Shown here piece by piece: positions 9,480 to 17,796 of a stretch of 64,000 nt of DNA. The stretch covers positions 1 through 64,000 of the forward strand of contig JAJDTI010000089.1 in assembly GCA_022827245.1 (NCBI GenBank). Direction: 5' to 3'. Numbering within the stretch: position 1 is the stretch's first letter; each line of letters begins with the position of its first letter. The position numbers and the translations under genes are program-made. The DNA comes from Pseudomonadales bacterium (GTDB lineage: Bacteria > Pseudomonadota > Gammaproteobacteria > Pseudomonadales > Azotimanducaceae). The notes beneath the pieces were generated by a model. The model worked only from the letters and a program-made list of their open reading frames with translations, had not been told where the DNA came from and did no database searches.

Positions 9480-9612
9480 GGAGATTGCTTGCTTCTCGGC
9501 GGTGTTGGGGAAACGTGATCCCGGTCTCACTTGCATTCGGAAAGCCGGTAACTGGGGACGGAGTGATTAACTTGACAGGGTTTTTTCGAGGGGCGCCGGC
9601 CCGGGTCAGACG

Positions 9613-12600
9613 CTAGGCAAGGGGCGATTCGGACTCTGAATCGATGCCCATCCAGCAGATCAGGTCAATGTCGTCGAGTTCGATTGGCGGCAGCGGATCG
9701 GGCGGGGCAACGGGTTCCAAACCGGTTTCGAGAATCTTGTCGATTAGCGCACGCGCGGACGCGGGGTTACGGTCGGTCTCGTCGAACCAGCCGCGCAACA
9801 TGACCTCCTCGCGACGCGGCCATGGAGATTCGAGTACATCGAGTGCCCGGTGTAGTCGCTCTTGGGCGATCTCCAGCGGGGCGTGATCGCGGAGGAATTC
9901 GGCGACTCTCAGGTTCAGCGGTCGCACTCTCGGCTGGAGGTTGGCTGGGTCGGTTTGCAACATCCAGTCGTCGCGAATGTCGTGCCGTGCAGCGTCCCAG
10001 AAGTCGTAGACACGATCCTGAAGGAACTCCGGGAACCAGGGGGCCGTTTCTTGCTCGCACTCGATGAGTCGGAGGCAGGTGCCCGTCTCTCGGACTACGG
10101 ATTCGCCTGACACGCTCCAAGTCTCGTCCGCGGGCACGAAACGGAGGTAGGTTCGGTCGCCGACCGAGGCGCAAAAGAACACACCCCGTCGATCACCGGC
10201 GACCATGCCCGAGCCGGCCTTCCGGGGCAGCAGGAGAATGCGCCGCCGGTCTTCCGCCAACGCCTTACGTAGAGTCTGCCGGTACTCCTCTCCAGTCTGG
10301 GCGGAACTGGCCGTACCACCGCGCTCGTAGAGCGACGCGTCCTCGCGGAGCAGCTTCTCAATTTCGTCGCGGGTCTCGGTGAACACTTGGGAGCCGTGCG
10401 CCGCACCCTCGACGGGAGCCATCACGCCGACGCTTGCCGCCGCAAGGGCAAGCTTGTCCAGGATGCGTTTTTCGAGATCGAGCAGGTTGTCGAGGCGGTC
10501 GGCGGGGAAAACCGTGCGAAGGAACACCTCCGTGTGGGGGCTGCCGATACGGTCGATTCGTCCGTGGCGTTGCACGAGGCGCATGGGGTTCCATGGCAGG
10601 TCGAAGTTGATGATGTGGCGGCACTGCTGGAGGTTGACGCCTTCAGCAAGTACATCCGTGGCGACGAGCAGGTCGTAACTGTCGTCTTGCCGCCCCGCCG
10701 GGGCCTCGGTCGAGACCGGTGCGAAACCGTGCACGGCGCGATTGCGGGAGACGTCGGAGAACTCGTCGGAACCACTGATTGCGACATGGCGGTCTCTGTA
10801 GGGCTCAAGAGCCTCGCGCCTGCCGACCTCGTTCCTCAGGAAGTCCCGTATCCACTCGACGGTGTCTTGGAAGAACGAGAAGACCAAAACCTTACGCTTG
10901 TCGCGTTCGTCGGCCTCATGCGTGGCTTCGCGCCGCGCCTGCCGCGCGATGGCAACCAACTCGTCCGCGAGCACTCTGAGCTTTGGGTCCGTATCGGAAG
11001 TGATCGCAAGCGCCTCGGCGGAGAGGTTCCGAAGTAGGTCGAGGTCGCGCTCGACGGCCGCGCGCAGTCGGACGGTGTCGTAGAGGTCCGCACCGGCACG
11101 ATGGGACGTGTCGGCGAGCACGTCCTCGAAGATCGCGTCGTCGTCTGCGGAGAGTTCTCTCATGAAAGCGGTGGTGACGACGTACCCTTCGCCAAGGGCA
11201 TTCAGGAAGTGTTCGTGTTCGCGCGCCATCTTGTCGGTGGTCTTGCCGAACGCGCGTGCGGAGGACTCGAACCGCTTCAGTAGGCCGGAGCGAAGCAGGC
11301 CAGCAGCGGCGTCAGCGTGCGCTGACTCATCGTCCTCGGGACGCAGAAGGAACGCGGCGGGCCGGTACCGTGCGAAGGTGAGAGCCGTTGTGCTGTCGGG
11401 GTCCAAGGCCCCTTCAAGCCGGTCGAAGAAGCCGGGCCGAAGGTGGTCCAGATCGTACCGTACCGTGATCGCCGACGGTTTCGGGAACACGATCGGAACG
11501 GGATTGCCGTCCGGCCCACCGATGGTGTCGCCCGCGTAGTGCTTCTTGACGAACTGGCGCGTTCGCTTAACCGTGGTGGCGTCGATGACGGGGAACAAGA
11601 CATCGGGGCTTAGGTTGGACGGATCCTCGCGCATCGCGTTGTGAAAGCGCTCGCGGATCGAGAGGATGCCGCGGTCAGCGAAGCTGGCATCCTGGCGGAC
11701 GAAGAAGCGCACGAGGTGGTAAAGGTCCCAAAGCGAGTTGTTCACCGGCGTGGCCGTCAGCAGCAGTACGTCGCGACGCCGTCCGTAGAGCAGCCGTCGA
11801 AGAGCCGCAGCTCGTGTCGGGGCGTCGGGGTTGCGGTAGTTGTGCGCCTCGTCCACGACCACGAGTTGGTATTCGTCGAGGTCCCGCTGCAGGTGTTCGC
11901 TGCTGGCGTTGGGCCGGTGACGATCCCGGAGCTGGCGGTCGGCTGCAAGTTGCTCGAAGGAAAGGCACTCGACATAGAGTTGAAAGCGGGCGAGGAACTT
12001 GCGCCACACGGCGTCGCGGACGGCGGCCGGGCAGACTAGGAGCGCGCGCTGGCGACGCTCCCGGTATATCTGGACGATCTCGCCGGCGATGAACGACTTG
12101 CCGAGGCCGACTTCGTCCGCAACGATGGCCCCGCCGGTTTCGCGGATCAGGCGTAGCGCGCGAGCGACGCCGTGCTTCTGGAAGCTGGTCAGGGGGAGGT
12201 TGTCGTCCTCGCGGGCCTCCTCTTCTACTTCGTCACCATAGAGCTGCCAGAGGACCCTGAGAAATATCTCCCAAGGCGTTCGAGGTCGGAACGCGTCCTC
12301 GAAGATTTCAGCGAGTTGGTACGGTTCTGCGTCTGCCCAGAGGTCGTCGAACCACCGGATGGATCTCTGGACGACGGGCCGATCGTAGCGTCCGAGGTTG
12401 AGTTCCAAGTTTGTGGTGAGGCCGGCGACTGTGAGATTGGACGACCCGGCAATGGTGCCCTGCGCACCGCCATTGGCCACGTCGGGGTTCCCAAGGATGT
12501 ACGCCTTGGCGTGCAGGAACGCGCGCTCGTAGCGCCGTATTTCGACGTTCCCAGCTCTCAGCGCGTTGGCGAGCTTAAGCAGGGCGGTCCGGCTGGCGCG

Positions 12601-12930
12601 GGTGAAAGGCATCGACGCGCTCTCTCCGGCAAGCCCGGCATCGACCCGCCGAAGGCTCGTCGTCATGCGGCGGCGCTCGAAGGCTTCAGTCGCTTCGCCG
12701 AGCTGTTTCGTTGCGGGCGGGCGGTCCGCGCTCAGGTCGACGCCTAGCATGAGGCGCACGCTCGGAATGGCCGAGAGCCGGTCGGCAATGCGGGCAAATC
12801 CCGCAGGACTGAAGTACCCAGTAGCGATCCGCACTTCAGTAGGCGAAGTACCGGTATCGCTCAGTGACTGGGCAAGCGCCTGCTCAAGCGTGTTTTCGCC
12901 AAGGTTGTCGATGAAGGTGCGCTGTTCCAT
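9613..12930 (-). CDS. PLD nuclease-SNF2/HepA-like helicase fusion
   Basis: The protein is 1105 residues. The N-terminal PLD domain carries FLHAKAYIL near residue 140 and AGSSNLTVAGL shortly after. A SNF2-type helicase follows: ADEVGLGKSFI near 277, VVVDEAHNYRNP near 358, LLLTATPVNNSLWDLY near 400, ATDVLAEGVNLQQ near 760 and QRHGRIDRIGSP near 790. The ATG at 12930 overlaps the stop of the methyltransferase C-terminal frame in a TGATG junction, so expression is coupled to it. Such PLD-helicase fusions next to Eco57I-like methylases look like restriction or DISARM-like effectors: the helicase translocates and the PLD domain cleaves unmodified DNA (inference). The 3' end converges on the other helicase gene with a 133-base gap that has no clear terminator. 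Confidence 0.82.
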   Translation of the reverse strand: MEQRTFIDNLGENTLEQALAQSLSDTGTSPTEVRIATGYFSPAGFARIADRLSAIPSVRLMLGVDLSADRPPATKQLGEATEAFERRRMTTSLRRVDAGLAGESASMPFTRASRTALLKLANALRAGNVEIRRYERAFLHAKAYILGNPDVANGGAQGTIAGSSNLTVAGLTTNLELNLGRYDRPVVQRSIRWFDDLWADAEPYQLAEIFEDAFRPRTPWEIFLRVLWQLYGDEVEEEAREDDNLPLTSFQKHGVARALRLIRETGGAIVADEVGLGKSFIAGEIVQIYRERRQRALLVCPAAVRDAVWRKFLARFQLYVECLSFEQLAADRQLRDRHRPNASSEHLQRDLDEYQLVVVDEAHNYRNPDAPTRAAALRRLLYGRRRDVLLLTATPVNNSLWDLYHLVRFFVRQDASFADRGILSIRERFHNAMREDPSNLSPDVLFPVIDATTVKRTRQFVKKHYAGDTIGGPDGNPVPIVFPKPSAITVRYDLDHLRPGFFDRLEGALDPDSTTALTFARYRPAAFLLRPEDDESAHADAAAGLLRSGLLKRFESSARAFGKTTDKMAREHEHFLNALGEGYVVTTAFMRELSADDDAIFEDVLADTSHRAGADLYDTVRLRAAVERDLDLLRNLSAEALAITSDTDPKLRVLADELVAIARQARREATHEADERDKRKVLVFSFFQDTVEWIRDFLRNEVGRREALEPYRDRHVAISGSDEFSDVSRNRAVHGFAPVSTEAPAGRQDDSYDLLVATDVLAEGVNLQQCRHIINFDLPWNPMRLVQRHGRIDRIGSPHTEVFLRTVFPADRLDNLLDLEKRILDKLALAAASVGVMAPVEGAAHGSQVFTETRDEIEKLLREDASLYERGGTASSAQTGEEYRQTLRKALAEDRRRILLLPRKAGSGMVAGDRRGVFFCASVGDRTYLRFVPADETWSVSGESVVRETGTCLRLIECEQETAPWFPEFLQDRVYDFWDAARHDIRDDWMLQTDPANLQPRVRPLNLRVAEFLRDHAPLEIAQERLHRALDVLESPWPRREEVMLRGWFDETDRNPASARALIDKILETGLEPVAPPDPLPPIELDDIDLICWMGIDSESESPLA

Positions 12931-13751
12931 CAACGGACGACCGCTGCCGCACGATAGTGGTAGAGAACGGCGTCGAGTCTGTCGCCATAGTCCCAGCCCT
13001 TGTGGAATGTCTGGAAGACGTGTACGAGCTGGTTTTCATTCAAGCCGTAGAGGTGAGCGACCACGGCGTCCAATTCGTGGATCATGTCGTCCTTGTCGCC
13101 TGGCTCCAGGGGGCCGCACTCGACGCCGACCTGCTCAGCCCACTCGGCGAAGCGGTCGTCGGGACAGGCGAGGCGCCCGGCGAGTTCCACGACGCGCTGC
13201 CAATTCCGGTCGGAGCGGTCCGGTCGCGGCACGGGGAACGGGTTGAAGACGAAGTAGTTGACGTGGGTTTCGACGAAGCGGCGCGCGTACCAGTCGAGTG
13301 GTATGGACGAAAGGACACCAAGAACGAATGCTTGGTCCTTCACATCGCCACGCGGCCAAAGCAGATAGGGTGCCTGATTGGCGATGAACACTCTCGGCGG
13401 CACGAGACATGCGATCACCGTCCGTTGGTTGGTGCGATTGGTCACATCGCGAAAGGCAACGCGCGGAGCGAAGCACGGAAGGGTGGCTCGATCACGCAGG
13501 TAGTCCGGCATGAACTCGCGATGCGGACTGTCGCGGCGGCTCCTGCCCGCCTTCAGGCGCTTGGCCTGGAGCCATTGGAGCACGGGCTCGGGGTCGGCCC
13601 ACGCGTAGTAGATGCCCGTGTCCGGGTTCCAGAGGTCGAATGACTCGCCCTTGTACACTGGCCAAAGGCCATCCGTTCCTGCGGTCGAGTCGAATGTCAT
13701 TAGGGGCTTTTGCGTGGTCGCGTGGAGTTCGGCGTCGGGGCGGGCACGCCA
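12930..13751 (-). CDS. Eco57I-like methyltransferase, C-terminal (target-recognition) part in a shifted frame
   Basis: This frame carries the C-terminal 273 or so residues of the methyltransferase: WRARPDAELHATTQKPLMTF, then GLWPVYKGESFDLWNP, YYAWADPEPVLQWL, ANQAPYLLWPRGD, LSSIPLDWYARRFVE and FNPFPVPRP. These are typical of the C-terminal specificity region of helicase-associated Eco57I-like methylases. No start codon with a ribosome site precedes it, so it is not an independent gene. It is joined to the upstream part only if the G tract at 13834-13846 is 11 or 14 (or another length giving the same phase). It ends in TGATG with the PLD-helicase. In the sequence as given this part is out of frame. 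Confidence 0.75.
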   Translation of the reverse strand, partial: WRARPDAELHATTQKPLMTFDSTAGTDGLWPVYKGESFDLWNPDTGIYYAWADPEPVLQWLQAKRLKAGRSRRDSPHREFMPDYLRDRATLPCFAPRVAFRDVTNRTNQRTVIACLVPPRVFIANQAPYLLWPRGDVKDQAFVLGVLSSIPLDWYARRFVETHVNYFVFNPFPVPRPDRSDRNWQRVVELAGRLACPDDRFAEWAEQVGVECGPLEPGDKDDMIHELDAVVAHLYGLNENQLVHVFQTFHKGWDYGDRLDAVLYHYRAAAVVR

Positions 13752-13828
13752 TTGCGATCCGGGGCTTCGAAGGTCATCAGCGCCTTCTGCAGCGTGGCGT
13801 CCATTTCGCGGTCGGGACGGGCGCGCCA
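13675..13828 (-). repeat. Imperfect tandem duplication, 77-bp period, inside the methyltransferase
   Basis: Two adjacent segments, beginning at 13828 and at 13751 (minus strand), encode similar peptides in different frames: WRARPDREMDATLQKALMTF and WRARPDAELHATTQKPLMTF, 14 of 20 residues identical by my count. The period of 77 is not a multiple of three. The first copy is therefore in the frame of the N-terminal part and the second in the frame of the C-terminal part. This may mark an unequal recombination event between methylase alleles. Confidence 0.7.
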
Positions 13829-16800
13829 ATCTACCCCCCCCCCCCCGCGGGTGGACTCGTTCAGATCGAGCCGTGGCGCTTTGCGAAGCTGGGCAAACAC
13901 CGCGGCGGACTCCGCGTCGGGAAGGAGCGGGAGGGAGGCGGTGTCGTTCCATGCCAGCACTTCGGCGCTGTCAAACTTCTCGCCAAGTGTTTGCTGGTCT
14001 CGAATCTCGTGGTTGGGCGCACCATGCACGGAGCCCATGGCTTGTTGGTAGGCCGAAAGGGAGGCAAAGGGACCCACTAGTCCAATCGAACGGCGTAACG
14101 GCTCGCCTCGCCCCAAGCTGACAAGCCCGATGGTCCACTGTGGGTGAACCTCAGAGAAAACCCAGCGACGGTTGTTGAGGAGCATCGTGACCTCCACTGT
14201 GGACGACTCGGCAAACATCGTCTTACGGAACTCCGTTGAGCCCTTCGCCGCGAGGGCACTTCGGGGTAGAACAACGCCGATGCGTCCACCTTGAGCGGCG
14301 CAGAGGTTCCAGAAGCGCCAGCAAAACGCCTTGTAGAGGTCGGGATCTCCGGTTCCCATTCCGGGAAAGTCGCCGCCGACAAGGGCACGGCGGACACGTG
14401 CGGTTTCCGATAGTTCGGAGTCATACAACGCGACCAGATCGGGTCGCTCGTCGCGGAGTCGCTGCTTCTCCGTTTCTTGGTCGCTTTGGGGCATGGATCG
14501 AAGGCCGGGGAAGTGACGTGCCCAAAACGCGTGTTCCTCGATGGTGGCTTCCTGCCACGGCGGATTACCCAGAATCACGTCGAAGCCAGGCCGCGCTCGG
14601 AGGAAGACCTCGGGGAAAGTAATGGGGAAATGCAGGTGGTGTAACCCATCGAGGTCTTGATGGGCCGTTGTCAAGGCAGTGCTCATCGACCCCCGATAGT
14701 CAGGATTGCGCCACTCGACGATCGGGAATGCTCGGAGTTGCTCGTCGTCGGATAGGGGCACCGCGGCGATCAGGTCACAGAGCTTTTCGGTATGAGCAAC
14801 CGCGTGGCGTGCTTGCTGAATCGCTTCGCGCGCCGTGTCGATGTCAGCGAGTGTAGCGTCGTTCAGGTTCGCTAGGCGGCCGAGCGGTTCGGCCGCAGCA
14901 CCGATGAGTTGGTCCGCATCCACATCAAACATGGGGTGGGACTCTCCAAGCTCGTCGAACTGGCGTTCGATGTCGTCAACGGTGCCGACGCCGACTAGCG
15001 AGTTGCCATGGACGAGTGTGTGGTCCAGAACCGAGAGCGGCAATCCCGGAACGAATGTGTGAATCCACACCGCGAGGCGTGCGAGCTGAACGGTGAGGTT
15101 GTTGGCGTCTACGCCATAGATGCAACGCCGGGCAATCATGCGGCGCAATAGCTGGCCGTCTTCGATGACGGCCGCCTCGGCCAGTTCGGCAAGGGCGACC
15201 GTCGCGGCGTTGCGAAGTTGCGCGAGCTGGCGTCGGACGCCGGGAAGATCGCGGCGGGCGAGGTAGTCGGCCATGCGTCGCTCGATCCGGTCAATCGCCG
15301 CGATGAGGAAGTGGCCGGACCCCATCGCGATGTCGGCGACCCGGAAATCGAACAGCGCGGTTGCGGCATCCGTCTCGTCCATCGCGTCAAGGCGCGCGAA
15401 GTGATCGGCGAGCGCCGGCTCCAAAGCGCCGTCAAGCAAGTGTTCGACAGCAAACGGCTTCGTGTAATAGCTGCCGGATGACTTTCGCGCACCCGAGCGA
15501 TCATGTAGGTACACATGTCCATCCGGCACCACGATCTGGTCGCGTTCCCGCGCGGGGACGTAGCTGCCGCGTCTGTTGACGGTGAGGTCGGTCGTCGCGA
15601 TAGCGAGTTCGGACTCGAGCAGTCCCTCGTAGATGGTGCCGAACTCGCGTACGCCAAGCGAGCGGAAGTCGACAGGGCCGGGCACACCCTCGGCGGTATC
15701 GGTGACCAGGAGCGCTCTGAGTGCGGCCTCGAAGATGTCGTTCGGCAAAGACATGGCGGCGAGGCTTGCGCCAGGGGGCGAGACGTCCGGGTGATCGGAA
15801 AAAAGTCCGCCGTTGTAGGCAGGGACTCCCCACTCGGAGTTGCCGACGGACACGGCCTGCCACAATCCCCGGACCTCGTTCCAATGCGACGCTCCGGGTG
15901 CGATAGGCGTATCCCTGTGAACGGCCTCGGCAAGCTCCTGTGCCTTCTGTTTCAGGGAGCGGCGGCGGTAGGCGTCGTTGTAGCGGTACGGCAGCAGGTC
16001 GCGATCTTCGGCGTAGGCGATGAAAAGCAAGCGGAACAAGACGGTCAGCGCCATGGCGTAGGCGCGGTCGACTTCGTCTCGTGGGCTGCTTGAGGAGATG
16101 CCCCGCTCTGTTGCAACCCCGTGAGCGAGAGTTGGGACCACGTCCTGGTAGATTCGCTCGCGCAATCGCGCAGCGAGATCTCCGGCAAAGCGATGGGAGT
16201 CCTCAAGGATCTGGGAGAGGCTGCCGCCCGACGCGAGGGCTTCGGCCGAGAAAAGCAGCCAGAGGTAGGGAAGATCACGGTCGGCGAGGAGAGTCGGTTG
16301 GCACTCGACGAATGTTTCCGTTCGTCCCCGTCGGCCGACCCCGGCGTCGAGTGTCGTGGAATAGAGACGCAGCCGGTTGCCTTGCACGACGAGTACCCAT
16401 GGTAGGTTCTCGTCGTCGGCCTTGGCGAGTGCGTAGCTGACGGGGGAGATGTTGTTGAACCGCGCCGCTCCCGCTTCGGGCAACTCGTCCTGACGCAGCA
16501 TGACGGCGAGTGCAGTCCGCCTTCGTCCACCGAACAGGACGAAAGTCAGATTGTCCAGACGTTCGACGCGGTAGCCGAGCGACTGTACGAGGTCGCGGTT
16601 CCGGCAGCCGACGGCAGACGCCGCTTTTTTGGCAGCGTTGTTCCAGTCCCCGCGAGCGCGCGCTCCATGTTGAAGCTCGTGCAGCGCCACGAGCCCTTCG
16701 TTGTTGACGCCGGGAAGGAGCGTCTCAAGCGAAGGGAGTGCCTGGTTCAGGAAGCGGAGAGCGGCGTGTCGATCGGGTTGGTCCAGCAGTTCGCGACAGA

Positions 16801-17107
16801 GCCGCTGCGCTTGTGCCCTATCGACGCTTCGGTGGACGGGTGGTGTATCGCCCGAGGCGCCACACAGGGCTGCCCCGTTCGGGTGGAGGACCACGAGGAG
16901 AACGGGGGCGGCGCGGCCGGCGCGCCGGGTTTTCCAGACATCGAGCAAGGCAGCTCGCGCCGGGATGCTGGAGGCAGACGCGACGACAACCTCCATAGCA
17001 CTGGCACCCCTTCCGACGAACAGGCCTGCCGGCCGTAGGCCATAGGCTGGTTGAGGGTTCCAGGGACGCGGCAACAGGTCCGTCAGGAAGTCGGCGTTTG
17101 CTGTCAC
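13700..17107 (-). CDS. Eco57I-like N6-adenine DNA methyltransferase, N-terminal and catalytic part (frame broken at G13)
   Basis: About 1135 residues are read in this frame. Catalytic features are IAMGSGHFLIAAIDR (SAM-binding motif I), YGVDANNLTVQLARLAVW and ILGNPPWQE, with the NPPW codons at 14555-14566: the hallmarks of gamma-class adenine methylases. I place the start at the GTG at 17107 (VTANADFLTDLLPRPW). The open frame reaches 17179, but the extra residues are a shadow of the vapC 3' end. The usual C-terminal specificity region is missing here and lies in another frame from 13751, so in this state the product ends with unrelated residues. The methylase and PLD-helicase probably form one restriction-like system: methylation marks self and the helicase-nuclease attacks unmarked DNA (inference). 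Confidence 0.8.
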   Translation of the reverse strand: MTANADFLTDLLPRPWNPQPAYGLRPAGLFVGRGASAMEVVVASASSIPARAALLDVWKTRRAGRAAPVLLVVLHPNGAALCGASGDTPPVHRSVDRAQAQRLCRELLDQPDRHAALRFLNQALPSLETLLPGVNNEGLVALHELQHGARARGDWNNAAKKAASAVGCRNRDLVQSLGYRVERLDNLTFVLFGGRRRTALAVMLRQDELPEAGAARFNNISPVSYALAKADDENLPWVLVVQGNRLRLYSTTLDAGVGRRGRTETFVECQPTLLADRDLPYLWLLFSAEALASGGSLSQILEDSHRFAGDLAARLRERIYQDVVPTLAHGVATERGISSSSPRDEVDRAYAMALTVLFRLLFIAYAEDRDLLPYRYNDAYRRRSLKQKAQELAEAVHRDTPIAPGASHWNEVRGLWQAVSVGNSEWGVPAYNGGLFSDHPDVSPPGASLAAMSLPNDIFEAALRALLVTDTAEGVPGPVDFRSLGVREFGTIYEGLLESELAIATTDLTVNRRGSYVPARERDQIVVPDGHVYLHDRSGARKSSGSYYTKPFAVEHLLDGALEPALADHFARLDAMDETDAATALFDFRVADIAMGSGHFLIAAIDRIERRMADYLARRDLPGVRRQLAQLRNAATVALAELAEAAVIEDGQLLRRMIARRCIYGVDANNLTVQLARLAVWIHTFVPGLPLSVLDHTLVHGNSLVGVGTVDDIERQFDELGESHPMFDVDADQLIGAAAEPLGRLANLNDATLADIDTAREAIQQARHAVAHTEKLCDLIAAVPLSDDEQLRAFPIVEWRNPDYRGSMSTALTTAHQDLDGLHHLHFPITFPEVFLRARPGFDVILGNPPWQEATIEEHAFWARHFPGLRSMPQSDQETEKQRLRDERPDLVALYDSELSETARVRRALVGGDFPGMGTGDPDLYKAFCWRFWNLCAAQGGRIGVVLPRSALAAKGSTEFRKTMFAESSTVEVTMLLNNRRWVFSEVHPQWTIGLVSLGRGEPLRRSIGLVGPFASLSAYQQAMGSVHGAPNHEIRDQQTLGEKFDSAEVLAWNDTASLPLLPDAESAAVFAQLRKAPRLDLNESTRGGGGVDWRARPDREMDATLQKALMTFEAPDRNGVPAPTPNSTRPRKSP
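13834..13846 (-). repeat. Homopolymeric G13 tract in methyltransferase gene (possible phase-variation switch)
   Basis: The plus strand shows 13 consecutive C; the coding strand therefore has 13 G. With 13 G the frame continues 46 residues after the tract and stops at 13700. With 12 or 15 G, TAG follows immediately. With 11 or 14 G the frame enters the C-terminal part and gives a full-length methylase. Such tracts are classic slipped-strand contingency loci. An assembly error in tract length is also possible. Confidence 0.8.
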
Positions 17108-17117
17108 GGGCGGACCG

Positions 17118-17541
17118 CTATCCGTCGCCTGTTGAATCGGTGAGCGGCACAACGAGATCGCCGTGGTCCGTGCTCGCAAGCGCGTTCACTATGCGCTGAT
17201 CGGCGGTGACGACGCGGACACCCAGGCGTTGCGCCAGCGCGAGGTACATGAGGTCGTAGACGGGTCGGTCGTGGGCGATCGCCAGGCGGATGGCGTCTGC
17301 AGATGGTCTCGTCGGCATGCCATCGGATCGGCATGTCGGACATGGTGGCAAGTAGCTGGCCGGCGGCGCCGCGGTCAACCTGGTCGAGGCGGACCTTGCG
17401 CCAAACCGCGTTAGCTACTTCGGAGACAAGCAGCCGGGGCGCATGGAGCTCCTCGTGGTCGAGAAGACCGCGGGCGTCAGCCGAGTCCTCCTCAACGACC
17501 AGCCACTTTACCGCGACGCTTGCATCGACCACGAAAGCCAC
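17118..17541 (-). pseudogene. vapC: VapC-like PIN toxin, frameshifted
   Basis: The N-terminal half reads FVVDASVAVKWLVVEED and LLVSEVANAVWRKV in one frame, up to HADETIC near 17303. The second half reads ADAIRLAIAHDRPVYDLMYLALAQ and VVTADQRIVNAL in another frame, to the stop at 17118. Joined, they give a normal-length PIN domain of about 137 residues with the expected acidic residues (D in VVDAS, E in SEVAN, D in VYDLMY, D in TADQR). A single indel near 17303 explains the break. PIN toxins of this family cleave RNA. The gene follows its antitoxin by six bases. Either the toxin is inactive or the indel is a sequence error, since the residues on both sides remain well conserved. Confidence 0.8.
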
Positions 17542-17547
17542 TGCGGG

Positions 17548-17796
17548 TCAGTGTCCGTGATCGCGGTCGTCGCGGATCAAAGCCTCCGCAGGAGTCTGGG
17601 TGCGTCCTTCGGATGCGCAGCGCAGTTCGGCCGTTCGAGCAAGGAAGGCAGCCCTCTTGGCAGACAAGTCGTCCTTCACGGCGTCCACGAGAATGTGACG
17701 CACCTCGCCTTCGAGCGACCGGTTGTTGCGAGCCGCGCGCAGCTTCAAGTCCTCGACCACGTCGTCGGCGAGCAGCCTGACGTTGATCGTTGCCAT
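17548..17796 (-). CDS. vapB: FitA/VapB-like ribbon-helix-helix antitoxin
   Basis: An 82-residue protein starting MATINVRLLADDVVEDLKLRAARNNRSLEGEVRHIL, shown here only to describe its form: a short beta strand followed by two helices with an RNNRSLEGEVR turn, the usual FitA-type ribbon-helix-helix. Such antitoxins bind DNA as dimers and neutralise the PIN toxin encoded downstream through their C-terminal tail. The toxin gene begins six bases after this stop. The pair lies directly upstream of the methyltransferase and on the same strand, so it may share transcription with it. Confidence 0.85.
   Translation of the reverse strand: MATINVRLLADDVVEDLKLRAARNNRSLEGEVRHILVDAVKDDLSAKRAAFLARTAELRCASEGRTQTPAEALIRDDRDHGH

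Noticed and set aside
9572-9586. TTGACA and a T run as promoter or terminator between the convergent helicases
   Set aside because: No -10 box at proper spacing follows the TTGACA and no stem precedes the six T, so neither call is supported.
3330-17107. Naming the region DISARM
   Set aside because: Helicases, PLD domains and a methylase are present, but I find no DUF1998 (DrmB) protein, and the PLD domains are arranged differently. A name would claim more than the sequence shows.
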